This document shows positions 12,084 to 23,669 of a DNA stretch of 64,000 nt, one piece after another (the first letter of the stretch is position 1; each line of letters begins with the position of its first letter). Source of the DNA: Acholoe squamosa (Eukaryota > Annelida > Polychaeta > Phyllodocida > Polynoidae). The stretch spans positions 76,791,972 to 76,855,971 of the forward strand of contig OX439040.1 of assembly GCA_949317995.1 (NCBI GenBank), given 5' to 3'. A program made the translations under genes and the position numbers. The notes beneath the pieces were generated by a model. That model saw nothing but the letters and a program-made list of their open reading frames with translations. It was not told the DNA's origin and searched no databases.

Positions 12084-12384
12084 TTGCTGAGATTGCCCAG
12101 CACTCTGTGGTGAGTTTACATGAGTACACATGAATATAACATGGGGAGTCGGCACTAGCTGCTGCCTGAGTGCAATCTGTTCCCGGGATGACTTGCGCAG
12201 GACAAGCGGGGAGCCTGTCATAGCCTTAGGGGACGACCGACTAGCTGGTGTTGTAGAGCCCTGACCTCTACCAGTGCCTGGGAGTACAGAGGAAGTCCTG
12301 GAGGCGGCCGAAGAAACGGTGAGTGGGGATGGAGTGGTGCCACGTAATGGCGACCCTTGTGGGGTCAGACTCTTCTGGGTGCTA
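11967..12384 (-). CDS. CDKL2: CDKL2-like gene: candidate S/T/P-rich and polyglutamine exon
   Basis: An acceptor-like tract (CCTTCCTCTGCTGC...CTGTAG) lies just before 12384 on the minus strand and is followed by an open frame to 11967. The frame encodes a Ser/Thr/Pro-rich segment (SLTPQGSPLRGTTPSPL), then a run of 13 glutamines from mixed CAG/CAA codons, then an alanine-rich end. Composition fits the disordered tail expected here. The donor is not certain: possible ends are ATGTGTACTC or CATGTAAAC upstream of the glutamine run, or the exon may end at the TGA as an alternative terminus. Exon boundaries are therefore provisional. Confidence 0.5.
12050..12089 (-). repeat. CAG/CAA trinucleotide tract (polyglutamine)
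   Basis: About 13 glutamine codons, a mixture of CAA and CAG. The interruptions should make the tract fairly stable in length. Confidence 0.85.
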
Positions 12385-12564
12385 CTACAGAGCAAAGCAG
12401 CAGAGGAAGGGGAAGGGGTGGACAGACACACACATAAAAATAAAAGCAGAAAGCCACACTTATTACTGCTTTGAAGATTATTATGATTAGTTTTTTTTAA
12501 TAAGGATTAATTGTGGTTAGGTCAAATGAAAAAAAAAAGAAGCAAAGTGTTCAATAGATAACAC

Positions 12565-12712
12565 TCATCTCTGGTGAAGGGCAATTGGTTTGTTTAGGAT
12601 GTGCCGCTGGTGGCTGTATAGGGGCACCGTCGGTGTGCTGCCACCTGGAGACTTTTGGCCGGGTGTCTCTCTCTGAGAGGCCGCCGGCGTCACTCCTCCG
12701 ACGTTGGCAGGT
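12565..12712 (-). CDS. CDKL2: CDKL2-like gene: candidate tail exon
   Basis: An acceptor (ATTTTTCAG) precedes 12712, and the frame that continues the two bases carried over from the 16660-16982 exon opens KPANVGGVTPAASQRETPGQ and stays open to a TGA at 12565. The segment is P/T/S/G-rich like its neighbours. I could not find a donor that both looks normal and joins in phase to the 12384 acceptor, so either one exon is mis-drawn or there is alternative splicing. The acceptor and phase agreement are the main support. Confidence 0.5.
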
Positions 12713-12715
12713 CTG

Positions 12716-13265
12716 AAAAATCTAATGCACATCCAGAAGGAACAAAATTATGAGTGCCAAACAAGGGAAGAACATAAGGAGCAGGTGGTGTGTTGTAAAG
12801 AGTGGGGCATGGTGTGGAGAGGCGCTCGCAACACGGCTGTACTGCAACTCAGTGGTAGATATGTAGGTATAGATACAACATTAGGCAAAGAAACGCGCAG
12901 ACACCACAACAATACACACAGCGTCATACAGATTATACATGAAAAATGTTTATCGTTCATCTCTTGTACATTGTATTTAGTGCATATCTAACAAAAACAT
13001 CCCTTAGGGAATATTTAGTGAAAACAATGATTTTTATATTATTTGACTTCATGATCTACTATGTGTTCACCAAGAAGCCATGGATTGCCTCTGGTTGGAT
13101 TGCAGTTTCTATTTGTGTTTATACATGTTATTTACACCTGTCCCAGATTATTACTATTCCTACCTACACACAAGGGAGAAATGTACAAGTCCTCTACCAT
13201 TGAGAGGTAAGGAGTAAATATAACATTAATTAGGAAGGGGTTGTACTTTAGCTGTTTATATTATA
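12716..13265. other. Intron of the CDKL2-like gene, no feature seen
   Basis: No repeat or exon recognised. Confidence 0.45.
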
Positions 13266-13497
13266 TACCGTAATCTCCCGCGTATAAGGCGCAGCTCATG
13301 TATAAGGCGCCCCCCCAACTCACAGGGGGGCTGTTTTGCATAGAAGGCGCCCCCTGAGGGCAGATTTTTGTCAGTTTAGTACTGTTCTATAGTAAAAAAT
13401 ACCCCCCTATAAGGCGCACCCCAAACTCAAGGCAATTTACCTCCCACGCATTTTGTTTGGCCTATAAGACGCGCCTTATATGCAGGAGATTACGGTA
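13266..13497. mobile_element. CCGTAA-family element, well preserved
   Basis: Perfect-looking inverted ends (TACCGTAATCTCCCGCG at left, GCAGGAGATTACGGTA at right), TA borders, 232 bp. Several GTATAAGGCGC blocks lie in both orientations inside. A good reference copy for the family. Confidence 0.9.
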
Positions 13498-14028
13498 GTA
13501 GTGTCTAGCTTTATGAAACCTTATTGCCTACTTTGTGCTACTTTGTGCAGTGTCTTATTTTCTTGGTTTTTATTTTTGCTAAGATATTCCTTATTTTGTC
13601 TGATACAGCATACGGGTAACTTCTGAATACTAGATGGCACGAGGGGCGGCATTGCAATCATTGAAAACTGCCATTTTGTAAATAGGAAAACTACCAGGCT
13701 TAAATGCTATTAAATCTATACCAGAAACTCATGTTTGAACTCCATTTTATTTTTAAGAACCCATTACCTTGAATGCAGGTGGATGTTTCTTACAGTTTGG
13801 TAATTAGCAAATTTAACCCTTTTCACATCGCATTTGAAAACCTGATGAATTTCAGCGATAATATCTGTGATAACCCCCCTGCCACTTGCACTGTCTCAGG
13901 AAAACGTGTGTATTCTACATTGAAATGTGGCTGAGTGAGTTTTATACAGCACAGTATGTGTACAAGTATGTAAGTCAGGAGCCTACACACATGTATTTAG
14001 GACATTGAAGGGTCACTAATACAGGAGC

Positions 14029-14245
14029 GCATCATGCCCATTGGTTATGAAGACAGACCAATGAAGTGCTGGCAAGTCGATCTCCTCGCCAGCACTTCAT
14101 TGGTGCATCATGCTGGGAGTGTATCAATCCCATCAGGTTGGCATGATGCATGAATGCAATATGGGACAAAGGGGTGGACCCGTCCGTGCCTCAACACTAC
14201 CTTGATTCACGAATGCGTCATAACCACCAATGGGCATGAAGCATA
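14029..14245. repeat. Foldback repeat (ATGATGCA family)
   Basis: The arms CCAATGAAGTGCTGGC and GCCAGCACTTCATTGG form a strong hairpin around a short loop. They are flanked by CATCATGCC/GGCATGATG blocks. Related copies occur at about 17425-17775, 24235-24330, 28655-28770, 31695-31820 and 39230-39385. Confidence 0.75.
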
Positions 14246-15840
14246 AATGCAATAGTGACCCAAAAAGGGTTAGGACCTAGTTAAAGCAAGAATGTTAGCA
14301 AGGACAGAAGGCCTAGCAACCAGTGGCGCCACCTACCTTAGCGCCTGGGAACTACCAATAGCTTGGCCCCCGATGGAGGTCACTGACATCGACAACTGAT
14401 TGACAGATGCAAAATTAGCAGTGGCTACCCCACCTTGAGGGACTACCCTGCCATTCACTGAGCTGTCAAAGTATACAAACAGACCCATATTGTTACTTAC
14501 TACTGCAAGCTAACTCGTACGGAATGCTAATTAATTCAAGCATATTTTCCATATAGATTTTCCACAATGTTTTCAGATAAATTCATCAGTTTGGTAGTTA
14601 GGTCAGCTCATCACCTAGACCATTTATAGAACACTTATACTTCTTAGAACCTGTCAATAATGATATGTATTATAAAGAAAATATAAAAAATGAGATGCTA
14701 CTTGAGGATCTAAAAAGGAGACTTCAGTAAAACAGCTAGAATCTGGAGCCATTTTGAGTGGAAATAACATTTCCGCCAAACATATGTATATGACGAGGAA
14801 ACAGCAATGACAACCAACGACACGTCTGTCAAACCACGAGGACACAGACCTCTATTAGAATCTCACAGCAACATAGAGCCTCACATTAACCAGGACACCA
14901 AACCTTAGGTCAAGAATTGTTAACAAAATCTGAGTAAACATTTAGATTTAACTTATTTTCCTTGTTCAATAGATTATAAGTCCATCTATGGTTGAATCAA
15001 CATTTTGTAACAGGACTAGCTCAAAATCAAAAGCTTGAACCAGCATCATCTAAAATAGACCTGGTTATAACATTTCTTGATTTGCTAAAATGCCATTTAT
15101 CTTTGGTATAGAGAATGTAGCAAAGGATGGCAACTTGACCAGAGAATAGAGAGAATGACTGAGAGAAAATTCATGAGACACCCAAAGACAAAACCAGAAA
15201 TCTACCAAACATGATATTCAGAATGGACCTGTTGAAATGAATCCATTAGTCCTAGTTAACACTTCTGCCTTTTTTCCTAAAAATCCTTTTCCCTAGCTGG
15301 TTTATATCACATTGTGTCTTTCTGGCTAACATATATTTAAAGAAAACATCTTGTATGGTATTGATAGTAAAGGATGGTGTGATACTTATAGGAGGGGGTT
15401 CCTGGGTACACCCCAGTAAAAAAAAAACAAAAAAAACAAACTGCCAGTTTCCACCCATTCTGTGTGGTACAAAACATGCCCCAAAGTCAGTTTCAGCTTA
15501 TAGGCAAGGTTTTATGGTAGATTTCCATACTGATATCAAAATTCTTTATACAAACCTCCTAAACACTGCCAACTCTTAGATTTGTCTGTTTTTAGTTTTG
15601 GTTTCTGGAACTTTCATACTGGTGTGTCCCTATCTGGGTCAGTGTGCTTTCTTGGTTATTTAACAAACTGGGTGACTTGTGTGAGATTTATGTTAGGGTT
15701 TACATAATGGTAGTGTGCCATTTATGTTAGAGTGGGTCTTTTACCTTGAACTGGTTTATTCCTTTGCCATGACAATACACAGTTATTACAGTTTACATGC
15801 ATATAATTATTAGGATTCATAATAAATATATCCTCCACAA
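14246..15840. other. Intron of the CDKL2-like gene
   Basis: No exon with correct phase and no transposon ends recognised. One A-rich tract lies at about 15419-15438. Confidence 0.5.
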
Positions 15841-15860
15841 ACCTGACTGCAGTCCAGATT

Positions 15861-16150
15861 ACCATGGTAACACAATGTTGCCATGGCAACTACCACTACC
15901 ACTATAACTGTAACTATGGCAACACAATGATTGTGGCCCAAGGATGTAGAAAGGGTCTTTGGAGCCAAACAAAACAATTTAGAAAAAAAATAGTGAAAGT
16001 ACTACAAAACTCTCTTCCAAGCATTGAATTTTAAGTAAAGTTCGAATTTAGAAAATATCATATCTGAAATCATGTGTGAAAATTTACATTTTGGTAACTA
16101 TAGTAGGATGGGTAACAGTGGTAACTATGGTAACATAGTAACCATGGTGA
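15861..16150. promoter_or_regulatory. Cluster of RFX X-box-like palindromes in an intron
   Basis: GTTGCCATGGCAAC at 15877-15890 is a perfect match to the palindromic X-box bound by RFX factors (GTNRCC, short spacer, RGYAAC). Nearby are ACCATGGTAAC (15861-15871), GGTAACTATGGTAAC (16120-16134) and GTAACCATGGTGA (16138-16150). RFX factors drive ciliary genes, and CDKL kinases act in cilia in several animals, so an intronic enhancer is conceivable. A locally expanded GTAACTATGG simple repeat could give the same picture. Confidence 0.4.
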
Positions 16151-16659
16151 TGTGTGTAACTATGACAACCATTCTTGTCAGCATGTTATCACACATTATC
16201 ATGGCAAAACTAATGACTGTGTTTACTCAGGTAACCATGAAATCAGAGACCTCAATGTCAACCAAACCACGCTGTTAAAATAAAACGGTTTTAAGCTTGT
16301 CACCGAGCAGGCACCAGTACACAACGAAACACGGTTATGGACATGGCACAAATATGTATACATTTGTAGAATATTATATATTAACAAAAACATTAACAAT
16401 AACTGCATTTTGTGCGACCTAATGCTTATTCAAAATCTAGCATATACATTCTAACATCCCATCTAGTTTAGATATTATTGAATTTGTGCCAATCTATGTG
16501 CTGACTTAATGGGTACTGGTATACCACTCATTACATACTTCTGTTTATGCAGTAACATCTCTCTGATTCAATATGTGTAAGCGTTGGGTCGCACGGGGCT
16601 TATTACTGAAACGCCTCACCAACACAGGGTACCAATACCATAATGCAGAGTGCACTTAC

Positions 16660-16982
16660 TTATTGACGACAGGTGCACCGGATGAATTCTGTATGGGCGG
16701 CATGGAGGAGCCCCCAGAGGGTGTGACAGAAGTCGATGTGTCGGTCGCCTCTGGAGCTAGGTGAGGGGAGTGGTTCTTGGTGGCGCCGGTGGCTGCACCA
16801 GTGGTGCTGGTGGCATTGGTCCCGGCCCCAGCACCACCGCCACCTGCTGCACCAGCACCGTTGTGTGTGCTGGTGGTGTGGTTACTGTGACTTGTGGACG
16901 CCGGCGGCGTCGTCTTCTTTATCAGCTTGTCCGAGTCAGCGATTTTACGTTTAGCTTTCTCCTCTGCTGCATCTTTGGCATC
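16660..16982 (-). CDS. CDKL2: CDKL2-like gene: exon with basic start and G/A/T-rich stretch
   Basis: Both borders are clear: acceptor TTTCACAG before 16982 and donor AA|GTAAGTGCA after 16660. The 323-nt exon starts in phase 0, joining directly to the lysine-rich exon at 17844-17993, and ends in phase 2. It encodes DAKDAAEEKAKRKIADSDK, then a segment rich in Thr, Ser, Gly and Ala with many short homopolymer runs, ending SSGAPVVN. No domain is recognisable. It is the disordered linker or tail after the kinase domain, probably fast-evolving, and its coding simple repeats are visible in the DNA. Confidence 0.85.
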
Positions 16983-17424
16983 CTGTGAAACACAAATGTT
17001 CTTTGTGATCATTTCTGGAATTTCCATTTTTGAAATTTTGATGTGACACACTGCTTGATTCTACTGAGTAAACTTTACATTTTTGGTCACATTGCACCCT
17101 TCCCCATCCTTTCCAAAACAAATACTCACATCTGAAAATTCATCAGAATTCAGGAGGAAAAGTGGCATTTATATATAGGGCTCAGTACTGAGGTCCAGTG
17201 GGACCGCCATTACTTGACCTGGGACCTGGCGAGATAAGCACTAATAACAGCATGCATGATGGATACCAGGTGTTACATAATGTACCCAAAAAACTCTGCA
17301 GTGAATGGAGGGAATTATTTCATTAGTTGATAATGTATCCCGGGTCAACCCTATACATGTGTTATTTGCTGATAAATATTGTCTATGATAATTTACCTAT
17401 TAAGATAAAAACCTGTTAAGGCCG

Positions 17425-17775
17425 ATAGTGCATTAATGCATCATGCCCTATGGTGACTATGATGCATGAATGTAGCCCCAGTGAGTAACTCGTCAGAACT
17501 ACTTTTATGCATTATGCTGAGCCTACTGGGTTTACATGCACTCTCAGCCCCGATTGTAAATGGGCAGTAGCTTGCCCTGTACGCAGTACAGGACAAGCTA
17601 CTGTAGGGTAATTATTTTTTGTACTAACAGAAACTCCCCCTGTAGACCCGAATAATAAGCAATCTACTGTAAAACTGGTGCGCTGGGCTGACAGTGTACT
17701 CCCGGTAGGTCGGCATGATGCACCAATGAAGTGCTGGCGAGCAGACACTTCATTGGTGCATCATGCCAAACAATA
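17425..17775. repeat. Foldback repeat (ATGATGCA family)
   Basis: Contains TGCATCATGCCC...ATGATGCATGAATG and a second inverted pair (GCATGATGCACCAATG and CATTGGTGCATCATGC), separated by about 60 bp of the same GTGAGTAACTCG-containing core found in other copies. Confidence 0.75.
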
Positions 17776-17843
17776 GACATAATGCACTCCTCTATTGGCA
17801 GCCCTTAATGGTTACTATATCAATGTAAAACTGTCTGTGCTAC

Positions 17844-17993
17844 CTTTTTCTCCTTTTCTTTCTCCTTCTTTTTCTTTGCCTTAGCAGCTTCTTTCTCCTT
17901 GTCCTTATTGTCGTCGGTGTCCTTCCCCGGGAGCTCCGCCCGCCGGGCGTTTTTCATTAATGGGTTGTCATGGGACTCCTTCAGAATCCGTTG
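17844..17993 (-). CDS. CDKL2: CDKL2-like gene: lysine/glutamate-rich exon after the kinase domain
   Basis: Exactly 50 codons in phase 0 between acceptor ATAACCATAG and donor AAG|GTAGCA. The exon begins QRILKESHDNPLMKNARRAE and ends in a run of K and E residues (KKKKEKEKEKEKK). Vertebrate CDKL2 and some other CDKL kinases carry a similar KKEKEK-rich stretch right after the catalytic domain, so this matches in position and character. It is likely a charged helix or nuclear-localisation-type segment (inference). Confidence 0.88.
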
Positions 17994-18061
17994 CTATGGT
18001 TATAAGTAAATATGATATTAGTTATAACAAAAATATTCTGGCTTCTTCATATGTATCACAC

Positions 18062-18285
18062 TACCATAAATTCTCTCGTATAAGCCACGGCTAATACCAG
18101 AACCCAAAAAGAATTTATGCTTTTAGAAATAGCCAAAGGTCAGGGTGCAGCTTATACGAGGGAATTTTTCACTATAAAAGAGTACTAAATTACCAATTTT
18201 CAAGCCTTGGCTATGGCTTATAGCTTCTCCTAAAGTCAGGATGCGAGATATGAGAGATGCGGCTAATACAAGAGAATTTACGGTA
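18062..18285. mobile_element. CCGTAA-family element, AAATTCTC subtype
   Basis: Inverted ends TACCATAAATTCTCTCG and GAGAATTTACGGTA with TA borders. Internal GTATAAGCC/GGCTTAT blocks. Shares the AATTTACGG end with the copy at 30925-31065, which defines a subfamily. Confidence 0.8.
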
Positions 18286-18317
18286 AGTAAAGGACTATTT
18301 CCACTGTTTCAGTTCAG

Positions 18318-18344
18318 TTTTTTTTTTTTTTTTTTTTTTTTTTT
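18318..18344. repeat. Poly-T tract
   Basis: An uninterrupted run of about 27 T on the plus strand, directly after a CCGTAA element. On the minus strand (the sense of the CDKL2-like gene) it is a poly-A run. Confidence 0.95.
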
Positions 18345-19704
18345 GTTCACCATACTGTACCTATAAAGATACCTGGTTTCTATAGGAAATCCTGCCTCTT
18401 TTATAAAAAAAACCCAACAAAAAACAGTGGTATACAATGTACAACAAAACGGTTCACTAGATACACCAAAGACCAATATTGTAAAACATATATGTACTGT
18501 GGCACACTTAACTTACCACAAATATAGACACTATACACAACCTCTGAGTTACGTTATAAGAAGTTGCGGTTGATGAAGTTCACTGTTTTTTTTATTTGGG
18601 ACATGTCTGTGGTTGCAATAATACCTTAAAACCGTGCATGTAAACCACTGGTTTGGAGCAACTCAGAGGCCTAGGGCCTACTGCAGGATAAGCACTGTCC
18701 TGATGACAGGGTGCGGCTTATGGGTAGGTTTTGGTTCCATAGAACATATCTAAATTGTAAATTTTCAAGGTTCACCATACAGCTCCAGGGATAAAAGTCA
18801 CTGAGACCAAAACTCACTGAAATGCTCAATAAAAGCCCATCTGAATATTGATATTGTATATGAATGTAGAGGTCTTTAGGAAGTAGCAGCTTATAGGCTA
18901 TGCACGGCTTCATGGCACCGATCACTGCACTGAATGTTTGCTTCAATCCATTGTCATTCATATAGATTTTAAGGCATATTATTGGATGAATTATGAGTTT
19001 TATAAAAGGGGCAGGGTTTTGAAGAAATATCCAAAATGGCTGCAAAATAGTAAGTCCCTCCTCCGGGTGGTTTGGGATATACAGGATTGGTCCTTTCAAG
19101 AGTCTTAAGAACCCCCCCCCCCCACCACCCTTAATGTTAAAATATTCTTTTCAATGAATTTGTGTAGTTCACAATGTCTCATTTGGCCTTCAAATATCCT
19201 GACACTTTGGATATATCCTGAAATTTTAATGCCTTCTAAATATTGTTATAATGTTTCACAGCAGACGAGTGTTTCTTATGGGCCACAGATGAGACAACAG
19301 AAAGATTTTACTTTGAGTTTACTGGTGTGAATTAAGATAGATTTACCCATTTCATGTACACTAATGGCTTGTACAAGGCTGCGGTTTAAGACTAATAACG
19401 CCAAACACCGCCGACTTTTAACATGTCTAATGAGGCATGATTCTGAGAACGCTCCCAAAATCAATGACATGCATAATGAATGCAACCACTGGGGTCAGAG
19501 CATCATTCTGCGTGCAAGGGTTCACTAAGTCTGCGATCAATCAACGCCACTCGCTGATCTCCACATACAGGAAGTGACTCAATGCATGGCATTATGGGTA
19601 ACCTTCAAGGGACTGACTTGTACCTTTGTTACTGGAGGAATGCTGCCTGTAGAAGGTACCAGAGGGGAGGTTCTGACTGACTGTTTTACTTCAAGCAGAC
19701 CCTA
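18345..19704. other. Intron of the CDKL2-like gene
   Basis: Holds a 142-codon open frame on the minus strand (18671-19099) that I do not believe (see rejected items) and a C run near 19111. No exon recognised. Confidence 0.45.
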
Positions 19705-19981
19705 TACAGTAATCTCCTGCGTATAAGGCGCATCCCGCGTATAAGATGCACCTAGTGTTTTAGAGAACAGTCAAAGAATTAAAAATGCACACCTTCTGTT
19801 CTACTGAATGGATTTTAAAAATACAAAAAGCTATATGTAGCTAAGCCCCCCCCCCAACCGGACCCCCTTATGTCCTATTATGACTTATTGGGCATGTAAC
19901 ATAACAAAAGAAAGGTCTTGGTGTCCATCTTATGGATCCAGGGAGTAAAAAATCCCAGTGTATAAGACTGAGATTACGGTA
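19705..19981. mobile_element. CCGTAA-family element
   Basis: Inverted ends TACAGTAATCTCCTGCG and GAGATTACGGTA, TA borders, about 277 bp, several GTATAAG blocks inside. Confidence 0.85.
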
Positions 19982-20044
19982 GATGGGATGTTTGCTGTCA
20001 CCTGAGTACCAGAAGCCCCCGGTCCCTGCAATCTGGGCCAAAAT

Positions 20045-20940
20045 ATGACACCATCCACGTTAAAAAAAACTCGGAAATAGAGGGTATTTTTGTCATGGAG
20101 CAACGTCCTTGAATTTTGAAAAAAGGGAGTATTTTTAGGAAAATGATCCTCGAAAATCAGTATTTTCAAGACTGGTCTGAAAAAGTGATAGTATTTGGGT
20201 GAATTAGGGGTCATTTTGAGTGCTCAAACTTCGTGTTTTCAAGAATATGGGATATCTAAAAAATATGTGTCAATGAATTCACAAAACAAGGGGTCCATGG
20301 TTAGGAGATTATGTTAAGGATTCAATTGAAAATTTAGAATCTAAGATCTATGATAAAGAGGCCCGTGTTAAGGATGCAATTGAGAGGATTCAATTTATGA
20401 TCTGTCATCTATGATCAAGATATTAGGGTTTCATATTTAAATTTGACGATCAATTCTGAGTTTAATATCAATTCTAAAAGCAGTTAAATTGCAGTGCGTT
20501 TCCCGGATTAGAAATTTATCCCATATTTTCGGCAAAGTAAACACAGCAAAGCTGTAATGCCGTGCATATTCATATCATGTTCTAAGAAGTATAGAATTGA
20601 TTTACAACATTTTTAATATGATAGTAGATCAAAATTTTCAGAACAAATATTATTTTAATACGGAATCTAAAAGCCCTTCATATGTTGTGTGTTTTGCAAT
20701 TTATTAATCTATAACATACTTTCAGGAAAGTAAACACAGCAATGCTGTAATGCCGTGCATATTCCTATGATGATCCAAGGAAAAAAGATCATTATATATG
20801 AACTCTATGGCCTTTGGAATGGACCTATACTTAAAATATATGCTCTGATTGTGGTGCTTCCTCGCTCTCCATGTAAAATCCTGCCCCATTGCTATAGTAT
20901 GGAGTAAACCTATGCCTGGATTAAAATATGCAAATAAGGA
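20045..20940. repeat. Left flank of the satellite-bearing inverted-repeat structure
   Basis: Begins with GACACCATCCACGTTA, whose inverse lies at 23238-23256. It carries two copies of CAGCAAWGCTGTAATGCCGTG about 190 bp apart, and ends with a block starting GGTGCTTCCTCGCTCTCCATG (about 20857) and running to TTAAAATATGCAAAT. The last block is present inverted at about 22985-23090. A partial direct copy of most of this flank lies at about 34005-34370. Confidence 0.7.
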
Positions 20941-20975
20941 ATGTGTGTGAGGGTTGGGAGTAGTGTGGTGGTGGT

Positions 20976-22648
20976 ATTGGTGGTGGGGGTGTCACAATGG
21001 TTACTAACATCCATCTGATAACTTTTGAAGATCAAAATTGACCATATATGGCCTGGATCCCTGTGATTCCTTAAACCAAGATGGCCGACACACAAGGAAA
21101 ACAAAAGAATTAGGTAGTGGAGGTGTCCCAATGGTCACTAACATCCATCTGATAACTTTTGAAGATCAAAATTGACGATATATGGCCTGGATCCCTGTGA
21201 TTCCTGAAACCAAGATGGCCGACACACAAGGAAAACAAAAGAATTAGGTAGTTGAGGTGTCCCAATGGTCACTAACATCTATCTGATAACTTTTGAAGAT
21301 CAAAATTGACCACATATGACCTGGATCCCTGTGTTTCCTAAAACCAAGATGGCCGACACACATGGAAAACAATAAAATTGGGTAGTTGAGGTGTCCAAAT
21401 GGTCACTAACCATAACTTTTAAAGATCAAAATTGACCATATATAACCTGGATCCCTGTGTTTCCTAAAACAAAGATGGCCGACACACATGGAAAACAACA
21501 AAATTGGGTTTGTTTGTTTGTTTGTTTGTTTGTTTAGATTTACGTCCGGGGGCCATCGAGGAACTCAGACAAAATTGGGTAGTTGAGGTCCCCCAATGGT
21601 CACTAACATCCATCTGATAACTTTTGAAGATCGAAGTTGACCATATACGGCACATGGCTATTGTATTATTGACCAATGGGAGGCATCCCTGGCATATACT
21701 GCGGAGTCGGGGGCTGAAGGTGTTAGTCATAGTGCCGTCGGGGTCTAATGGCGGCCCTCAGCTGATAATGGCTATGTGAGCTATATGGCCTGGATCCCTG
21801 TGTTTCCTAAAACAAAGATGGCCGACACATATTGAAAAAAATAGAATTAGGTAGTTGAGGTCTTTCAATGGTCACTAACATCCATCTCATAACTTTTGAA
21901 GATCAAAATTGACCATATATGAGCTGGATCCCTGTGATTCCTGAAACCAAGATGGCCGACACATATTGAAAAAAAAAAAGGATTAGGTAGTTGAGGTCTT
22001 TCAATGGTCACTAACATCCATCTCATAACTTTTGAAGATCAAAATTGACCATATATGACCTGGATCCCTGTGATTCCTGAAACCAAGATGGCCGACACAC
22101 ATGGAAAACAACAAAATTGGGTAGTTGAGGTCCCCCAATGGTCACTAACATCCATCTGATAACTTTTGAAGATTGAAATTGACCATATATGGCCTGGATC
22201 CCTGTGTTTCCTAAAACAAAGATGGCCGACACACATGGAAAACAATAAAATAGGCTAGTTGAGGTCTCCCAATAGTCACTAACACCCATCTGATAATTTT
22301 TGAAGATCAAAATTGACCATGTATGGCCTGGATCCCTGTGTATCCTAAAACAAAGATGGCCGACACATATGGAAAACAATAGAATTAGGTAGTTGAGGTC
22401 TTTCAATGGTCACTAATATCCATCTGATAACATTTGAAGATCAAAATTGACCACAAATGACCTGGATCCCTGTGTTTCCTAAAACCAAGATGGCTGACAC
22501 ACATGGCAAACAATAAAATTGGGTAGTTGAGGTGTCCCAATGGTCACTAACATCCATCTGATAACTTTTTAAGATCAAAATTGACCATATATGGCCTGGA
22601 TCCCTGTGTTTCCGAAAACCAAGATGGCCGACACACATGGAAAACGGT
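20976..22648. repeat. 134-bp satellite array
   Basis: About 12 units of about 134 bp. Conserved blocks within each unit are GGTCACTAACATCCATCTG, ATAACTTTTGAAGATC, AAAATTGACCATATATGG, CCTGGATCCCTGTG and CCAAGATGGCCGACACAC. The unit at 21508-21570 is interrupted by a GTTT microsatellite plus tail, and another near 21650-21780 by unrelated sequence. Minus-strand open frames such as those at 22023-22653 only reflect the repeat. Confidence 0.92.
21508..21570 (+). mobile_element. Microsatellite-headed short element inside the satellite
   Basis: Seven GTTT units are followed by AGATTTACGTCCGGGGGCC, inserted in a satellite unit. Its build (tetranucleotide repeat, then a TTTA-CG-containing tail) parallels 63441-63625. 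Confidence 0.5.
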
Positions 22649-22984
22649 CCCAAGACTCCAAATAATCAAATGCCACGCCACTTAAAACTCCTAAAAATGT
22701 GCATCATACTTATGTGTACATGTATACATAAATATACATGTAGGTGGCCTTTAGTGGGTTAATAGTCAGTGGTGCTGAGAAATGCACCACCAGCAGAAGA
22801 GAACCACATGGTGCTGGGGGAGGTGGTGGCAGGCAGGTATGGGGCCACCACAGGAGCACATCCACCACCACTATTCAGAGGTGGGTGGGTATATATACTA
22901 TATACCATGGCTCTGCCTGAGGTGTCCAGGGCTACCACCACTCTGTCCCCAGGGTCTACAATAACAGGTCCACCAACACCACCA
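22649..22984. other. Right part of the satellite-bearing structure
   Basis: Unique-looking sequence rich in CCACCA/TGGTGG on both strands. Short open frames at 22759-23026 overlap on both strands and look like shadows of this simple composition. Confidence 0.5.
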
Positions 22985-23257
22985 CTTCTATGCTTGACTG
23001 ATTTGCAGATTTTAATCCAGGTATAGGCATACTCAATACTGTACCTATGGCAGGATTATACATGGAGAGCGAGGAAGCACCACTATGAGAGCTTGTATTT
23101 AAGAATGGGTCCCCTCCTATAGCCGTTCATTCCTAAGAATGAACGGCAATAAGGGACATTTTAAAGTTTCAAAAATCCGTGTTTTTCTAGAAAACCGGGT
23201 CTTTTTCCACTTCAAAAATCCGTGGAAAGAGAAAACCATTAACGTGGATGGTGTCAA
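22985..23257. repeat. Right inverted flank of the satellite-bearing structure
   Basis: Reading the minus strand gives GGTGCTTCCTCGCTCTCCATG, TATAATCCTGCC, and TTAAAATCTGCAAATC, the same order as at 20857-20940 and 34285-34370. The block AACGTGGATGGTGTC at 23241-23255 is the inverse of 20047-20061. Confidence 0.75.
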
Positions 23258-23289
23258 TCTGCCTGGTGAGTGCATATAAGCCGCTGCAC

Positions 23290-23465
23290 ATATACGGACC
23301 AGAGAGCTATTGTGTTCTGGTGCTTCTTGTGGGTGGCTGGTAACCTTGTATCCTAAAGATTTTACGACCACTTTCATATAAATGATAAAATGACGTATCA
23401 TTGGATCTGGTTGAATCACAAGATTGACCCTGACAGATCATAGAAAAACTGAGGAGTTTGCATGT
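23290..23465. repeat. Dispersed repeat, copy related to 7060-7265
   Basis: Shares CTGGTGCTT, CCTTGTATCC, ATAAATGATAAAATGA, TTGGATCTGGTTGAATC and CAGATCATAGAAAAACTGAG in order with the 7-kb copy. Confidence 0.7.
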
Positions 23466-23561
23466 ATAATTATTATGTATTTATGTATTAAGTAACTCTT
23501 GAGGAGATGATTAAGATTCTGAATAGGAATTCAACCTAAAAGTAGAGAGAAGACTACTGAC

Positions 23562-23669
23562 CTTAAGTTCCTGATTAAACCTTTGCGTAAATCCTCCTTT
23601 TTGGAAAAACTCTCCGCTTAATAATTGTGAGCACGTCGGCCTGTCGTCAGCATCCAACCGCAAACATTG
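23562..23669 (-). CDS. CDKL2: CDKL2-like gene: end of the kinase C-lobe
   Basis: Exactly 36 codons in phase 0 between acceptor CTTTTCAG and donor AAG|GTCAGTAG. It encodes QCLRLDADDRPTCSQLLSGE and then FFQKGGFTQRFNQELK. The D.DDRPTC.QLL segment is the conserved arginine region (subdomain XI) that closes a eukaryotic protein kinase fold. The F...GF..RF.QEL continuation is what CDKL2 shows after it. Confidence 0.95.

Noticed and set aside
18671-19099. 142-codon open frame on the minus strand as a gene
   Set aside because: No recognisable domain, no matching splice borders, and composition looks like AT-rich intron read-through; it is within an intron of the kinase gene.
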